12,540 nucleotides of DNA from an uncultured Gammaproteobacteria bacterium. Its GTDB lineage: Bacteria; Pseudomonadota; Gammaproteobacteria; Pseudomonadales; Azotimanducaceae_A. Position numbers and translations under genes: made by a program. The stretch lies in NCBI GenBank assembly GCA_913041025.1, contig CAJWGQ010000075.1:1-12540 (forward strand), given 5' to 3'. This document shows, piece by piece, positions 1 through 7,343 of the stretch. The notes beneath the pieces are model-generated. The model was not told where the DNA came from. It made no database searches and was given only the letters and a program-made list of their open reading frames with translations. Position 1 is the stretch's first letter, and every line of letters begins with the position of its first letter.

Positions 1-860
1 TTTTAGATCCTTTTAATGAAAAAGAACTGGTCCAGGATATGGCGAAGAGAGAGATTCGAGGCATCTCAATGGAAATGGTTCCTAGATCAACGCGCGCCCA
101 AAAAATGGACGCTCTTTCATCTCAAGCAAATCTTGCAGGATATGTGACTGTCATCCAGGCGGCCTTTCATTGTCCAAAAATATTCCCAATGATGATGACG
201 CCGGCGGGCACAATCGCCCCCGGTAGGGTGTTTATCATTGGCGCCGGTGTGGCTGGCTTGCAGGCGATAGCAACAGCAAAAAGGTTGGGGGCTAGAGTAG
301 AGGCATTTGACACTCGGCCTGTTGTTGCTGAACAAGTTCAATCTTTGGGAGCTAAATTTTTAGATATTGATTTGGGCGAAGTTGGTCAGACCGAGCAAGG
401 CTATGCAAAGGAATTAACAACTGAGCAACTAGAGAAACAAAGAGAAGGCCAGAAACAGGTTATCAGTCAATCAGATGTTGTGATTACTACGGCTCAAGTA
501 TTTGGCCGTCCTGCCCCGCGCATAGTAGGTCTTGATATGATCGAGGCGATGAAGCCTGGAAGCGTTGTTGTGGATATGGCTGTTGAGTCTGGTGGCAATG
601 TTGAGGGTTCTAAGCTTGACGAGGTGGCTGAAGTAGGCGGGGTCAAAATAATAGGTCAGGGAAACCTGCCGAGTGAGGTGGCAAGGAATGCCAGCGAGAT
701 GTACTCAAATAATCTTTTCAACCTAGTCTCAGAGTTCTGGGATGAAGAGCAAAAAACTTTAGTGCTGGATCCAGAGGACGAGATAATTAAAAGTTGTCTT
801 ATCACCCAGGGAGGCGACGTGATTAACGAAACTATTAAAAATTTGTATAACGGGGGCTAG
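1..860 (+). CDS. pntAA: NAD(P) transhydrogenase subunit alpha 1 (soluble NAD(H)-binding domain I), 5'-truncated by the window edge
   Basis: This is the peripheral NAD(H)-binding subunit of proton-translocating transhydrogenase, which passes hydride from NADH to NADP+ on the PntB domain. The reading frame is already open at base 3, ahead of the first ATG at 39, and the residues encoded before that ATG fit the family. The gene therefore starts outside the window, and about 285 residues of an expected ~370-385 are visible. Seen: the conserved stretch ending SRAQxMDALSSQANLAGY, then IFPMMMTPAGTI, a Rossmann loop GAGVAGL at bases 240-260, and an acidic residue (Asp, 309-311) at the end of the second strand as expected for NAD(H). 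A mobile-loop-like stretch containing GYAKEL follows. The protein ends with TQGGDVINETI and a stop at 858-860, before any membrane helix. This is the split-alpha architecture (as in Rhodospirillum rubrum), not the fused E. coli PntA. The next gene starts 3 bases later. Confidence 0.95.
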   Translation, partial: LDPFNEKELVQDMAKREIRGISMEMVPRSTRAQKMDALSSQANLAGYVTVIQAAFHCPKIFPMMMTPAGTIAPGRVFIIGAGVAGLQAIATAKRLGARVEAFDTRPVVAEQVQSLGAKFLDIDLGEVGQTEQGYAKELTTEQLEKQREGQKQVISQSDVVITTAQVFGRPAPRIVGLDMIEAMKPGSVVVDMAVESGGNVEGSKLDEVAEVGGVKIIGQGNLPSEVARNASEMYSNNLFNLVSEFWDEEQKTLVLDPEDEIIKSCLITQGGDVINETIKNLYNGG

Positions 861-863
861 CTA

Positions 864-1166
864 ATGGAAGCTGTATTACTTGGTCTGGTTTTGATGCTAT
901 CGATATTTTTGGGGTTTGAATTAATTTCAAAAGTCCCTGCGACGCTGCATACGCCGCTAATGTCGGGAGCAAACGCAATATCAGGCATCACGATCGTCGG
1001 GGCCCTAATTTCTGCCGGGGCGCAGTTGAATGAATACGCGACGATACTGGGTGGTCTGGCGGTGATGTTTGCTGGGATAAATGTTGTCGGGGGTTACTTG
1101 GTGACAAACAGGATGTTGAGCATGTTCAAGAAAAAAGAAGATGATCAGCAGGGAGCAAAACAATGA
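864..1166 (+). CDS. pntAB: NAD(P) transhydrogenase subunit alpha 2 (membrane domain IIa)
   Basis: A 100-residue membrane protein that forms part of the proton channel of transhydrogenase together with the PntB membrane domain. Three hydrophobic segments are visible at about residues 2-19, 37-53 and 57-80. Between the first two lies the family motif KVPATLHTPLMSGANAISGI, and the C-terminus is short, charged and lysine-rich. The size matches the separate alpha-2 subunit of split transhydrogenases (~95-105 aa). The start ATG lies 3 bases after the pntAA stop, with a G-rich stretch at 852-856 as ribosome-binding site. The stop codon overlaps the start of pntB in an ATGA arrangement (1163-1166), which implies translational coupling. 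Nothing is odd in the sequence. Confidence 0.95.
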   Translation: MEAVLLGLVLMLSIFLGFELISKVPATLHTPLMSGANAISGITIVGALISAGAQLNEYATILGGLAVMFAGINVVGGYLVTNRMLSMFKKKEDDQQGAKQ

Positions 1167-2524
1167 ATATAGAGCTGATCAATATTTGGTACGTCGTTGC
1201 GGCGGCCTTATTTATTTTTGGGCTCAAGCAGCTCGGTTCGCCAGCTACTGCTGTAAGAGGAAATATGCTTTCTTCTTTAGGAATGCTGATTGCCGTGGTG
1301 GTAACTCTATTTAATGCTCAAATAATCTCTTTTCAGTGGATCGCAATTGCTGCGTTAGTGGGAGCAATCATTGGGGCAGTAGTCGCCCAAAAGATCGAAA
1401 TGACGTCGATGCCTGAAATGGTTGCTTTATTTAATGGGTCCGGTGGCATAGCAAGTTTGTTGGTAGGCTGGGCGGCCTTGTATTCCGGCCAAACTACTAC
1501 GTTTACTGACATTACTATTTTATTGTCGGTTGTAATAGGAGGAATGACGTTTAGTGGGAGCATCCTAGCGTGGGGTAAATTATCAGAAGTGATGAATTCG
1601 GCGGCCATCGTCTTTGGTGCCCAACGATTTGTTAACGCGCTTATCCTGGTTGCATTGATAGGGTGCTCGATTGTGTTTTGTCAAAACCCGTCAGTGGACT
1701 CGCCATACTTGTACGCCGTGATCGCCTTATCTTTGATCTTTGGAGTGATGGCGGTTCTTCCGATTGGAGGAGCAGACATGCCCGTGGTTATTTCGCTTTT
1801 AAATAGTTATTCAGGTTTGGCGGCCTGTGCGGCGGGATTTGCGATTAATAACAACATTCTGATCGTCGCGGGTTCCATGGTTGGCGCTGCGGGTATTATC
1901 TTAACCAACATTATGTGCAAGGCCATGAACCGTTCCTTGGGCAATGTACTGTTTTCGGGATTTGGCGCAGTAAAGCAGGCCTCTAAGGTAGAGGGTGAAG
2001 TAAAACCGATTAATACTGAAGATGCGTTTCTTATCTTGGAAGCAGCCCAGTCCGTTAGCTTTGTTCCTGGATACGGTATGGCTGTAGCTCAAGCTCAGCA
2101 TGTTGTCAGGGAATTAGGGGAAATGCTCGAGGCAAATGGCGCTGAAGTGACTTATGCAATTCATCCGGTAGCTGGACGAATGCCTGGACACATGAATGTA
2201 TTACTTGCAGAAGCAAACGTGCCCTATGATCAACTTGTTGAAATGGAGGATATTAATCCTCGAATTGACAATGTGGATGTAGCTGTAGTGATTGGCGCAA
2301 ACGATGTGGTAAACCCCGCTGCAAGAAATGATGAGAATAGCCCGATCTATGGAATGCCGATCATAAACGTCGACCAGGCTAGAACAGTCTTTGTACTAAA
2401 ACGATCCATGGCCTCTGGTTTTTCTGGTGTAGACAATCCTTTGTTTTTTGGTGAAAACACGCGAATGCTTTTTGGCGATGCAAAGGATTCCATTTCATCG
2501 GTAGTCGCAGAGTTTAAAACCTAA
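1163..2524 (+). CDS. pntB: NAD(P) transhydrogenase subunit beta (membrane domain IIb plus NADP(H)-binding domain III)
   Basis: The 453-residue beta subunit completes the transhydrogenase. The N-terminal ~260 residues are a series of hydrophobic helices, including the motif MPEMVALFNGSGGIAS that follows the third helix in this family. The C-terminal domain (about 280-453) binds NADP(H). It shows PGYGMAVAQAQH (Gly303-Tyr304-Gly305 onward), AIHPVAGRMPGHMNVLLAEA, VVIGANDVVNPAA (375-387), then KRSM..GFSGVDNPLF and the terminal MLFGDAK. The length is at the short end of the family range. The start overlaps the pntAB stop by four bases, with AGGGAG at 1150-1155 at good spacing. With the two upstream genes it would use the proton motive force to drive NADPH formation. 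A hairpin overlaps its stop codon and the next gene's ribosome-binding site. Confidence 0.96.
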   Translation: MNIELINIWYVVAAALFIFGLKQLGSPATAVRGNMLSSLGMLIAVVVTLFNAQIISFQWIAIAALVGAIIGAVVAQKIEMTSMPEMVALFNGSGGIASLLVGWAALYSGQTTTFTDITILLSVVIGGMTFSGSILAWGKLSEVMNSAAIVFGAQRFVNALILVALIGCSIVFCQNPSVDSPYLYAVIALSLIFGVMAVLPIGGADMPVVISLLNSYSGLAACAAGFAINNNILIVAGSMVGAAGIILTNIMCKAMNRSLGNVLFSGFGAVKQASKVEGEVKPINTEDAFLILEAAQSVSFVPGYGMAVAQAQHVVRELGEMLEANGAEVTYAIHPVAGRMPGHMNVLLAEANVPYDQLVEMEDINPRIDNVDVAVVIGANDVVNPAARNDENSPIYGMPIINVDQARTVFVLKRSMASGFSGVDNPLFFGENTRMLFGDAKDSISSVVAEFKT

Positions 2525-2549
2525 AACCTCCTATTTTTAAGGAGTTTTT
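2523..2549 (+). terminator. A-tract/T-tract hairpin that contains the downstream Shine-Dalgarno sequence
   Basis: Bases 2523-2532 can pair with 2540-2549 (ten positions, one C/T mismatch), around a 7-base loop. The core is CTCCT/AGGAG, flanked by an A run on the 5' side and five T's on the 3' side. The shape is that of a weak, possibly bidirectional, intrinsic terminator after pntB. The 3' arm also holds the AAGGAG ribosome-binding site of the next gene, so it could instead limit translation of that gene. The GC-poor stem makes strong termination doubtful. Confidence 0.45.
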
Positions 2550-2553
2550 GAGA

Positions 2554-3150
2554 ATGAAATTTTCTGAACTAGATGTAGCAAAGCATCGAGATGGTTCAAA
2601 GATTGTTGATCAGCAGTTTGTAAATAGGTGGTCTCCGAGATCGATGTCTGGTCAGGCGCTTTCTAAGGACCAAATGGCAGGGCTGGTAGAAGCTGCACGT
2701 TGGTCGCCGTCTTGTTTTAATCTACAACCATGGCGATTTATATACTCGCTTAAAGATGATGATTACTGGGAAAAATTCCTTGGGTTGTTGATCGATGTGA
2801 ATAGGCTCTGGGCAGAAAGAGCAGGGGCGATCGTGATTTTGTTATCAATTGATAGACCCAGTGAGTCTGAAGATTTGTCTCCAACTGCAGCTTTTGATAC
2901 GGGTAGCGCATGGATGAGTTTGGCTTTGCAAGCTCAAACGATGGGCCTAGTCTCTCATGCGATGTGGGGGTTTCATCATGAGGCGGTAGCGGAGGTGATT
3001 AACATGCCCTCCAGTATGAGTGCTCGCGCGATGATTGCTATCGGGTATCCAGGGGACTTGGCAGACTTGCCTGAAAAATATCGAGATAGGGAGTTTCCGA
3101 GTCCCCGTGAGCCTTTGGAATCCTTGATGTTTCAGGGTTGTTTGGATTGA
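2554..3150 (+). CDS. Nitroreductase family protein (FMN-dependent oxidoreductase), copy 1
   Basis: A 198-residue member of the NADH oxidase/FMN nitroreductase fold, expected to be a cytosolic homodimer that binds FMN and takes electrons from NAD(P)H. Seen: RWSPRSM at residues 25-31 (phosphate-binding arginine/serine region), AARWSPSCFNLQPW at 47-60 (the classic APS..NxQPW flavin/substrate segment), and the helix DTGSAWMSLALQAQTMGL, which is the family's ASxAxxNLxLAAxxxGLG segment. The ATG at 2554 is chosen because AAGGAG (2539-2544) sits 9 bases upstream. A TTG at 2548 would be in frame but only 3 bases from that site. It lies 29 bases after pntB and is likely co-transcribed unless the intervening hairpin terminates. 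The true substrate (nitro compound, quinone, enone, flavin or other) cannot be read from the sequence. Confidence 0.88.
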   Translation: MKFSELDVAKHRDGSKIVDQQFVNRWSPRSMSGQALSKDQMAGLVEAARWSPSCFNLQPWRFIYSLKDDDYWEKFLGLLIDVNRLWAERAGAIVILLSIDRPSESEDLSPTAAFDTGSAWMSLALQAQTMGLVSHAMWGFHHEAVAEVINMPSSMSARAMIAIGYPGDLADLPEKYRDREFPSPREPLESLMFQGCLD

Positions 3151-3182
3151 TCTTAGTTAACTTGATCATGTGAGATTGTTTG

Positions 3183-3845
3183 GTGGAATTATCAGAGGTA
3201 ATGCGTACGACTTTTGCCGCGAGAGAATTTCTGGATCAGGAAGTCTCGAATGAACAAATCGGTAGGATACTGGATAACGCGCGTTTTGCTCCCAGCGGCG
3301 GAAATCGCCAAGGTTGGAAAGTCATCATTGTCAAGAAGGAGGAGACTCGAGCAGCGCTCGTGCCTTTGATAGAACCTGTCTTCAGGCGTTACTTGGCGCA
3401 GGTCCAGGCAGGCGAATCTCCCTGGAACACAATCAATGAAACAAGGTTGACGCAGAAGGAAATAGATCTTCAGGAACTTCCGAGGGGTTTTATAGAAAAT
3501 TTGGTGCGTGCACCCGTACTTCTTTTCGTTTTTCTGGATTTATCGGTGGTAGCTTCCTTTGATAGTAAGCTTGATCGAGTAGGCGTCATATCGGGGGCCT
3601 CTGTCTATCCTTTTGTCTGGAATATTTTGTTGGCGGCTCGCAATGAAGGACTTGGCGGAACGATAACGACTTTCGTTGGGGGCAGTGAGAGTGACCTTAG
3701 AGACCTTTTGCGAGTACCGAGCCACTACGCCTTCTCTGCGATGATTCCAATGGGTAAACCAATTAAACAGTTGACTCGCTTGAGTCGAAATCCGGTAAGT
3801 TCCTTTGCAGTATTAGATACCTTTGATGGAGCCAGCCTCAGTTAA
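3183..3845 (+). CDS. Nitroreductase family protein (FMN-dependent oxidoreductase), copy 2
   Basis: About 220 residues, again with the nitroreductase fold. Seen: MRTTFAAREFLDQEV (residues 7-21; the RxxxREF phosphate-binding region), ARFAPSGGNRQGWKVIIV (33-50; the APSGGNxQxW flavin motif) and a central helix with NILLAARNEGLGG. The C-terminus is GMPIMPMGKP-like (MIPMGKP). The protein differs clearly from the preceding nitroreductase in motifs, spacing and length, so this is not a recent duplication. The start is uncertain: GTG at 3183 gives VELSEVMRTTF, which fits the family start best. TTG at 3180 and ATG at 3201 are also in frame, and the only upstream purine stretch is a weak TGAGA at 3171-3175. 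It lies 32 bases after copy 1, so a shared transcript is likely. The substrate is unknown. Confidence 0.87.
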   Translation: MELSEVMRTTFAAREFLDQEVSNEQIGRILDNARFAPSGGNRQGWKVIIVKKEETRAALVPLIEPVFRRYLAQVQAGESPWNTINETRLTQKEIDLQELPRGFIENLVRAPVLLFVFLDLSVVASFDSKLDRVGVISGASVYPFVWNILLAARNEGLGGTITTFVGGSESDLRDLLRVPSHYAFSAMIPMGKPIKQLTRLSRNPVSSFAVLDTFDGASLS

Positions 3846-3926
3846 CGAAATCTCAATGCTGGTTAAGTCATGTTACATTGACTAGAGTGGCAGGACTCTT
3901 GGAAGCTTGGTTGGTAGAGGTCAAAT

Positions 3927-4370
3927 GTGAGACAAGTTGGCGATTATACAATTGCGGCATCAAGAGAGGCTGTTTGGGATGCATTAAATGACCCGGACAT
4001 CCTAGGCTCTTGCATACTTGGCTGCGAATCTGTTGAAAGAATTGATGAGACTCACTTCGAAATTTCTTTAAAGGCGAAAGTCGGGCCGGTAAATGCGAAA
4101 ATGCGAGTTCAAGTGGAGTTAACTGACTTAGTGCCCCCGGAGAGTTATACCATTCAGGGTGGTGCGAAGGGAGGAGCGGCTGGATTTGCTAAAGGTGCAG
4201 CAATGGTCCGCTTGATTGAGGAAGAGGGCGGAACAAGACTTACTTATGAGGTGGACGCGAACGTAGGAGGGAAGTTAGCACAGGTCGGTAGTCGTCTAAT
4301 TGATGGGGCGGCCCGAAAAATAGCTGACGACTTTTTCTCCAAGTTTGTGCAAAGAGTTTTATCAAAGTAA
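3927..4370 (+). CDS. CoxG-like SRPBCC protein (carbon monoxide dehydrogenase subunit G family), short form
   Basis: A 147-residue SRPBCC/START-fold protein of the CoxG family. The motifs are AVWDALNDPDILGSCILGCES (near residues 15-35), KAKVGPVNAKM, GGAKGGAAGFAKGAAMV and YEVDANVGGKLAQVGSRLIDGAARKIADDFF. CoxG proteins accompany CoxSLM-type molybdenum hydroxylases, and in the CO dehydrogenase of Oligotropha CoxG is implicated in recruiting the enzyme to the membrane. The start is GTG at 3927 with AGAGG at 3916-3920, six bases upstream; the ATG at 3925 is out of frame and meets a stop at once. The protein ends directly after the SRPBCC domain and has no proline-rich linker or C-terminal hydrophobic anchor, unlike longer family members. 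It precedes the hydroxylase genes by 141 bases. Confidence 0.92.
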   Translation: MRQVGDYTIAASREAVWDALNDPDILGSCILGCESVERIDETHFEISLKAKVGPVNAKMRVQVELTDLVPPESYTIQGGAKGGAAGFAKGAAMVRLIEEEGGTRLTYEVDANVGGKLAQVGSRLIDGAARKIADDFFSKFVQRVLSK

Positions 4371-4511
4371 TCCGTCTTCGAGTAGTTAGAGGGTCGTTTG
4401 CGGTGAGTTGCTTTTTTTAACAAACAAGTTGTTTTCAAATTTCGTTATTGGTTGTCGTTTAACACATCATCGGCTATTTTCTAATTTAGGTAGTGAAGTT
4501 GGAGAAAGGGT
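4371..4511 (+). promoter_or_regulatory. Intergenic region before the hydroxylase genes, with a candidate sigma-70 promoter
   Basis: This 141-base gap is the largest between genes on the + strand. It has a run of seven T's at 4412-4418 with no convincing stem in front of it. A candidate promoter has -35 TTGTCG at 4452-4457 and -10 TATTTT at 4475-4480, with a 17-base spacer and four of six consensus matches in each box. The ribosome-binding site GGAG at 4501-4504 serves the 4512 start. The promoter is a pattern match only; the gene run may also be read through from upstream. Confidence 0.4.
4422..4434. repeat. 13-bp perfect odd palindrome, candidate operator
   Basis: AAACAA-G-TTGTTT, with six-base arms around a single central G. 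It lies 18 bases upstream of the candidate -35 box of the hydroxylase genes, where a regulator could bind. The AT-rich composition makes chance occurrence quite possible. No regulator gene is in the window. Confidence 0.25.
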
Positions 4512-4970
4512 ATGGAAGTGTCCCTTAAAGTTAATGGTGAAGAACATAATGTGGACGTAATTCCGAGCAAGTTGTTGGTGGATTTCGTGCGTGAAGATCT
4601 AGGTCTTACTGGAACGCATGTGGGATGCGACACCTCTCAGTGTGGTGCATGTACAGTTCATCTAAATGGAAAGGCGGTTAAATCTTGTTCAATTTTAGTA
4701 GCACAAATTGACGGTGCTGAGGTCTCGACAATCGAGGGTATTGGTACGACTGAAGATTTACATCCAATGCAGACGGCTTTCAGAGAGAGTCATGCTTTAC
4801 AGTGCGGATTTTGTACACCAGGGATGATTATGCAAGCTATTGACCTGGTTGAAAGTAGCTCGGATTTGGATGACGAGAGGATTAGAGAGGGCTTAAAAGG
4901 CAATATCTGCCGTTGTACTGGCTACCAAAATATAGTCAAAGCAATTCAAATGGTCGCTGATACAAAATAG
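4512..4970 (+). CDS. Molybdenum hydroxylase small subunit, two [2Fe-2S] clusters (CoxS-like)
   Basis: This 152-residue electron-transfer subunit carries electrons from the molybdenum centre to FAD. The N-terminal plant-ferredoxin-type cluster is held by Cys39, Cys44, Cys47 and Cys59 ([12 protein letters not shown] ... KSC). The C-terminal all-helical domain holds the second cluster with Cys98, Cys101 (QCGFCTPGM), Cys133 and Cys135 ([10 protein letters not shown]). All eight ligands are present and the length is normal (~150-165 aa), so the subunit looks functional. The ATG start has GGAG seven bases upstream. It is the first gene of the S-L-M order typical of form II enzymes; form I CO dehydrogenases are usually ordered M-S-L. 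The large subunit gene follows after 8 bases. Confidence 0.96.
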   Translation: MEVSLKVNGEEHNVDVIPSKLLVDFVREDLGLTGTHVGCDTSQCGACTVHLNGKAVKSCSILVAQIDGAEVSTIEGIGTTEDLHPMQTAFRESHALQCGFCTPGMIMQAIDLVESSSDLDDERIREGLKGNICRCTGYQNIVKAIQMVADTK

Positions 4971-4978
4971 GGGGGCTC

Positions 4979-7342
4979 GTGAGCGATATTGTAGAAGAAG
5001 AAAATACCCATGGAATCGGGGTTCCGGTAAGGCGTAGGGAAGATCTACGGTTTATTACAGGTAACGGGAATTATACTGACGATATTAGTCAGCCTGGACA
5101 AGTTCACGCGCTTTTTTGCCGCAGTCCTCTTGCTCGAGCCAATCTCGCTTCCTTGGATTTTACTGACGCGATGCAGGTGCCAGGGGTTATTGCTTGCTAC
5201 TCTGGCAGAGAGATGGCGAAAGATGAAATCGGTGATTTGCCATGTGGTTGGATGGTGAACAGTAAGGATGGTTCGGAGATGCTTTCAGCACCTCATCCGC
5301 CGCTTGCAGTTGATGCTGTAAATTACGTAGGTGAGCCGTTTGCGATTGTAATAGCTGAATCCATAGAGGCGGCTCGCCAGGGGGTTGACGCGGTCTCTGT
5401 TGAGTTTGAAGAGTTAAACCCAGTTGTGGACTTGAGCACGGCGGCTCAATCTGAGCAACTTTATGAAGGTATACCCAATAACAGAGCCTATCAGTGGGCC
5501 CTGGGAGATGAAGAGGCAACGCGTACGGCCTTTGCTAAGGCGAGTCATGTAACCTCGTTGGAGCTCTCTAATAATCGCCTGATTCCTAATGCGATAGAGC
5601 CCAGAGCCTGTCTAGGAAGCTACGACTCCTCCACAGGTGACTATACGCTCTACACTACAAGTCAGAATCCCCATCTTGAACGGCTGGTCTTAAGTGCATT
5701 TGTTAATATTGCTCCCGAGCACAAGCTGCGTATCATCGCGCCTGATGTCGGCGGCGGCTTTGGTTCCAAGATATTCATCTATCCTGAAGAGACGTCGGTA
5801 ATATGGGCAGCCGCCAAAGTTGGAAAACCCATTAAGTGGGTTGCTGAGAGAGGAGAGAGTTTTCTTGCAGACGCTCATGGCCGAGATCATTTAACGCAGG
5901 TCGAGTTAGCTATGGATGAAGCGGGCCGTTTTACGGGATTGAGGGTCAAAACGGCTGCCAATCTGGGGGCTTACCTCTCCACTTTTGGTTCTTCAGTTCC
6001 AACTTATCTTTATGGAACTTTACTTGCTGGCCAGTATAAAACTCCAAATATTTATGTAGAAGTTGACGGAATCTATACCAATACGGCTCCCGTTGATGCT
6101 TATCGTGGGGCCGGTCGACCAGAGGCAACTTACGTCGTGGAGCGCGTGGTTGAACAAGCAGCAAGGGAGCTGGGCAAAGACCCCGCTGACTTGCGCAGAA
6201 TGAATATGATTCAACCAGAAGATTTTCCCTACGAAACGCCTGTGGCGCTGACCTACGACACTGGGAATTATGAGGCTAGCTTAGATAAAGCGCTTGAATT
6301 GATTAATTACGCAGGTTTTGAGAATCGACGTCGCGAGTCTGCTGAACGGGGTAAGCGCAGAGGTATTGGTTTTGCGTGTTACATCGAGGCCTGTGGCTTG
6401 GCGCCTTCTAAATTGGCTATCGAACTTGGCGCGGGTGTGGGTCTGTATGAGAGCGGTGAAATACGATTTAACGCGACTGGATCAGTTAGTGTGTTCACCG
6501 GTTCTCACTCTCACGGTCAGGGGCACGAAACTACTTTCAGTCAAATTGTTTCCGAAAAACTTGGAGTCCCCTATGACCAAGTCGAAGTGATTCACGGTGA
6601 TACTGGGAGGATGGAATTTGGTTTGGGAACTTATGGATCAAGGTCCTTGGCGGTTGGTGGTTCGGCATTATATGCCGCTGCTGACAAAATTATTGAGAAA
6701 GGCCGAAAGATTGCTGCACATATGATGGAAGCTGATCTTGATTCGGTCTCTTTCGACAAAGGACAATTTCTAGTAGAGGACAGTAATCAATCTCTTTCTA
6801 TTCAAGAAGTCGCCTTTGCTTCCTACGTGCCCGCAAATTATCCAGAAGATCTAGAGCCCGGATTATCGGAGAAAGCATTTTATGACCCTAAGAATTTTAC
6901 CTATCCCGCAGGCACTCATATCGCTGAGGTTGAAATAGATATCGAAGTTGGATCTGTAGAATTGGTAGATTTTGTAGCAGTTGATGATTTTGGCCATATT
7001 ATTAATCCGATGGTTGTTGACGGGCAAGTTCATGGTGGCCTGGCGCAGGGCGTTGGCCAGGCGATGTTTGAAAACTGTGTCTACGATGATTTTGGTCAAC
7101 TTTTGACAGGGTCTTTTATGGACTATTGCATGCCCAGAGCGGATGATTTGCCGAACTTTAGAGTGGACACAACTGTGACGCCTTGCACTCACAACCCGCT
7201 TGGTGTGAAAGGGTGCGGTGAGGCAGGGGCGATAGGGTCTCCCGCAGCGGTTATGAATGCGATCACTCAAGCCTTAGGAGTGAAAGACATTTCAATGCCA
7301 GCGACTCCGGAAAAAGTTTGGCAATTGGTCAGAGGGGAATAA
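4979..7342 (+). CDS. Molybdenum hydroxylase large subunit, molybdopterin-binding (CoxL-like form II; xanthine dehydrogenase family)
   Basis: This 787-residue catalytic subunit would hydroxylate an organic substrate at a Mo-molybdopterin-cytosine-dinucleotide centre using water as oxygen source. Seen: the N-terminal GIGVPVRRREDLRFITGNG, GGGFGSK at residues 258-264, AYRGAGR at 374-380, SHGQGHETTF with Gln514, GLGTYGSRS, and GVKGCGEAGAIGSP with the expected catalytic base Glu748. The AYRGAGR loop replaces the AYRCSFR loop whose cysteine binds copper in proven CO dehydrogenases. CO oxidation is therefore not supported; an N-heteroaromatic, purine-like compound or aldehyde is more likely. The start is GTG at 4979 behind a G-rich stretch (4970-4975) at short spacing. 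The length and all cofactor motifs look complete, and the FAD subunit gene follows after one base. Confidence 0.96.
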   Translation: MSDIVEEENTHGIGVPVRRREDLRFITGNGNYTDDISQPGQVHALFCRSPLARANLASLDFTDAMQVPGVIACYSGREMAKDEIGDLPCGWMVNSKDGSEMLSAPHPPLAVDAVNYVGEPFAIVIAESIEAARQGVDAVSVEFEELNPVVDLSTAAQSEQLYEGIPNNRAYQWALGDEEATRTAFAKASHVTSLELSNNRLIPNAIEPRACLGSYDSSTGDYTLYTTSQNPHLERLVLSAFVNIAPEHKLRIIAPDVGGGFGSKIFIYPEETSVIWAAAKVGKPIKWVAERGESFLADAHGRDHLTQVELAMDEAGRFTGLRVKTAANLGAYLSTFGSSVPTYLYGTLLAGQYKTPNIYVEVDGIYTNTAPVDAYRGAGRPEATYVVERVVEQAARELGKDPADLRRMNMIQPEDFPYETPVALTYDTGNYEASLDKALELINYAGFENRRRESAERGKRRGIGFACYIEACGLAPSKLAIELGAGVGLYESGEIRFNATGSVSVFTGSHSHGQGHETTFSQIVSEKLGVPYDQVEVIHGDTGRMEFGLGTYGSRSLAVGGSALYAAADKIIEKGRKIAAHMMEADLDSVSFDKGQFLVEDSNQSLSIQEVAFASYVPANYPEDLEPGLSEKAFYDPKNFTYPAGTHIAEVEIDIEVGSVELVDFVAVDDFGHIINPMVVDGQVHGGLAQGVGQAMFENCVYDDFGQLLTGSFMDYCMPRADDLPNFRVDTTVTPCTHNPLGVKGCGEAGAIGSPAAVMNAITQALGVKDISMPATPEKVWQLVRGE

Positions 7343-7343
7343 T

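Noticed and set aside
39..860. Treating pntAA as starting at the ATG at base 39
   Set aside because: The frame is open and family-like before that ATG, and about 90-100 N-terminal residues would be missing. The gene is cut by the window edge.
6318..6590. 90-codon open frame inside the large-subunit gene
   Set aside because: It overlaps a strongly conserved coding region in another frame and shows no recognisable motif. It is a shadow frame, as are the other long antisense frames in the window.
4979..7342. A true (form I) CO dehydrogenase system
   Set aside because: The copper-binding AYRCSFR loop is absent and the gene order is S-L-M, so only the form II family assignment is supported.
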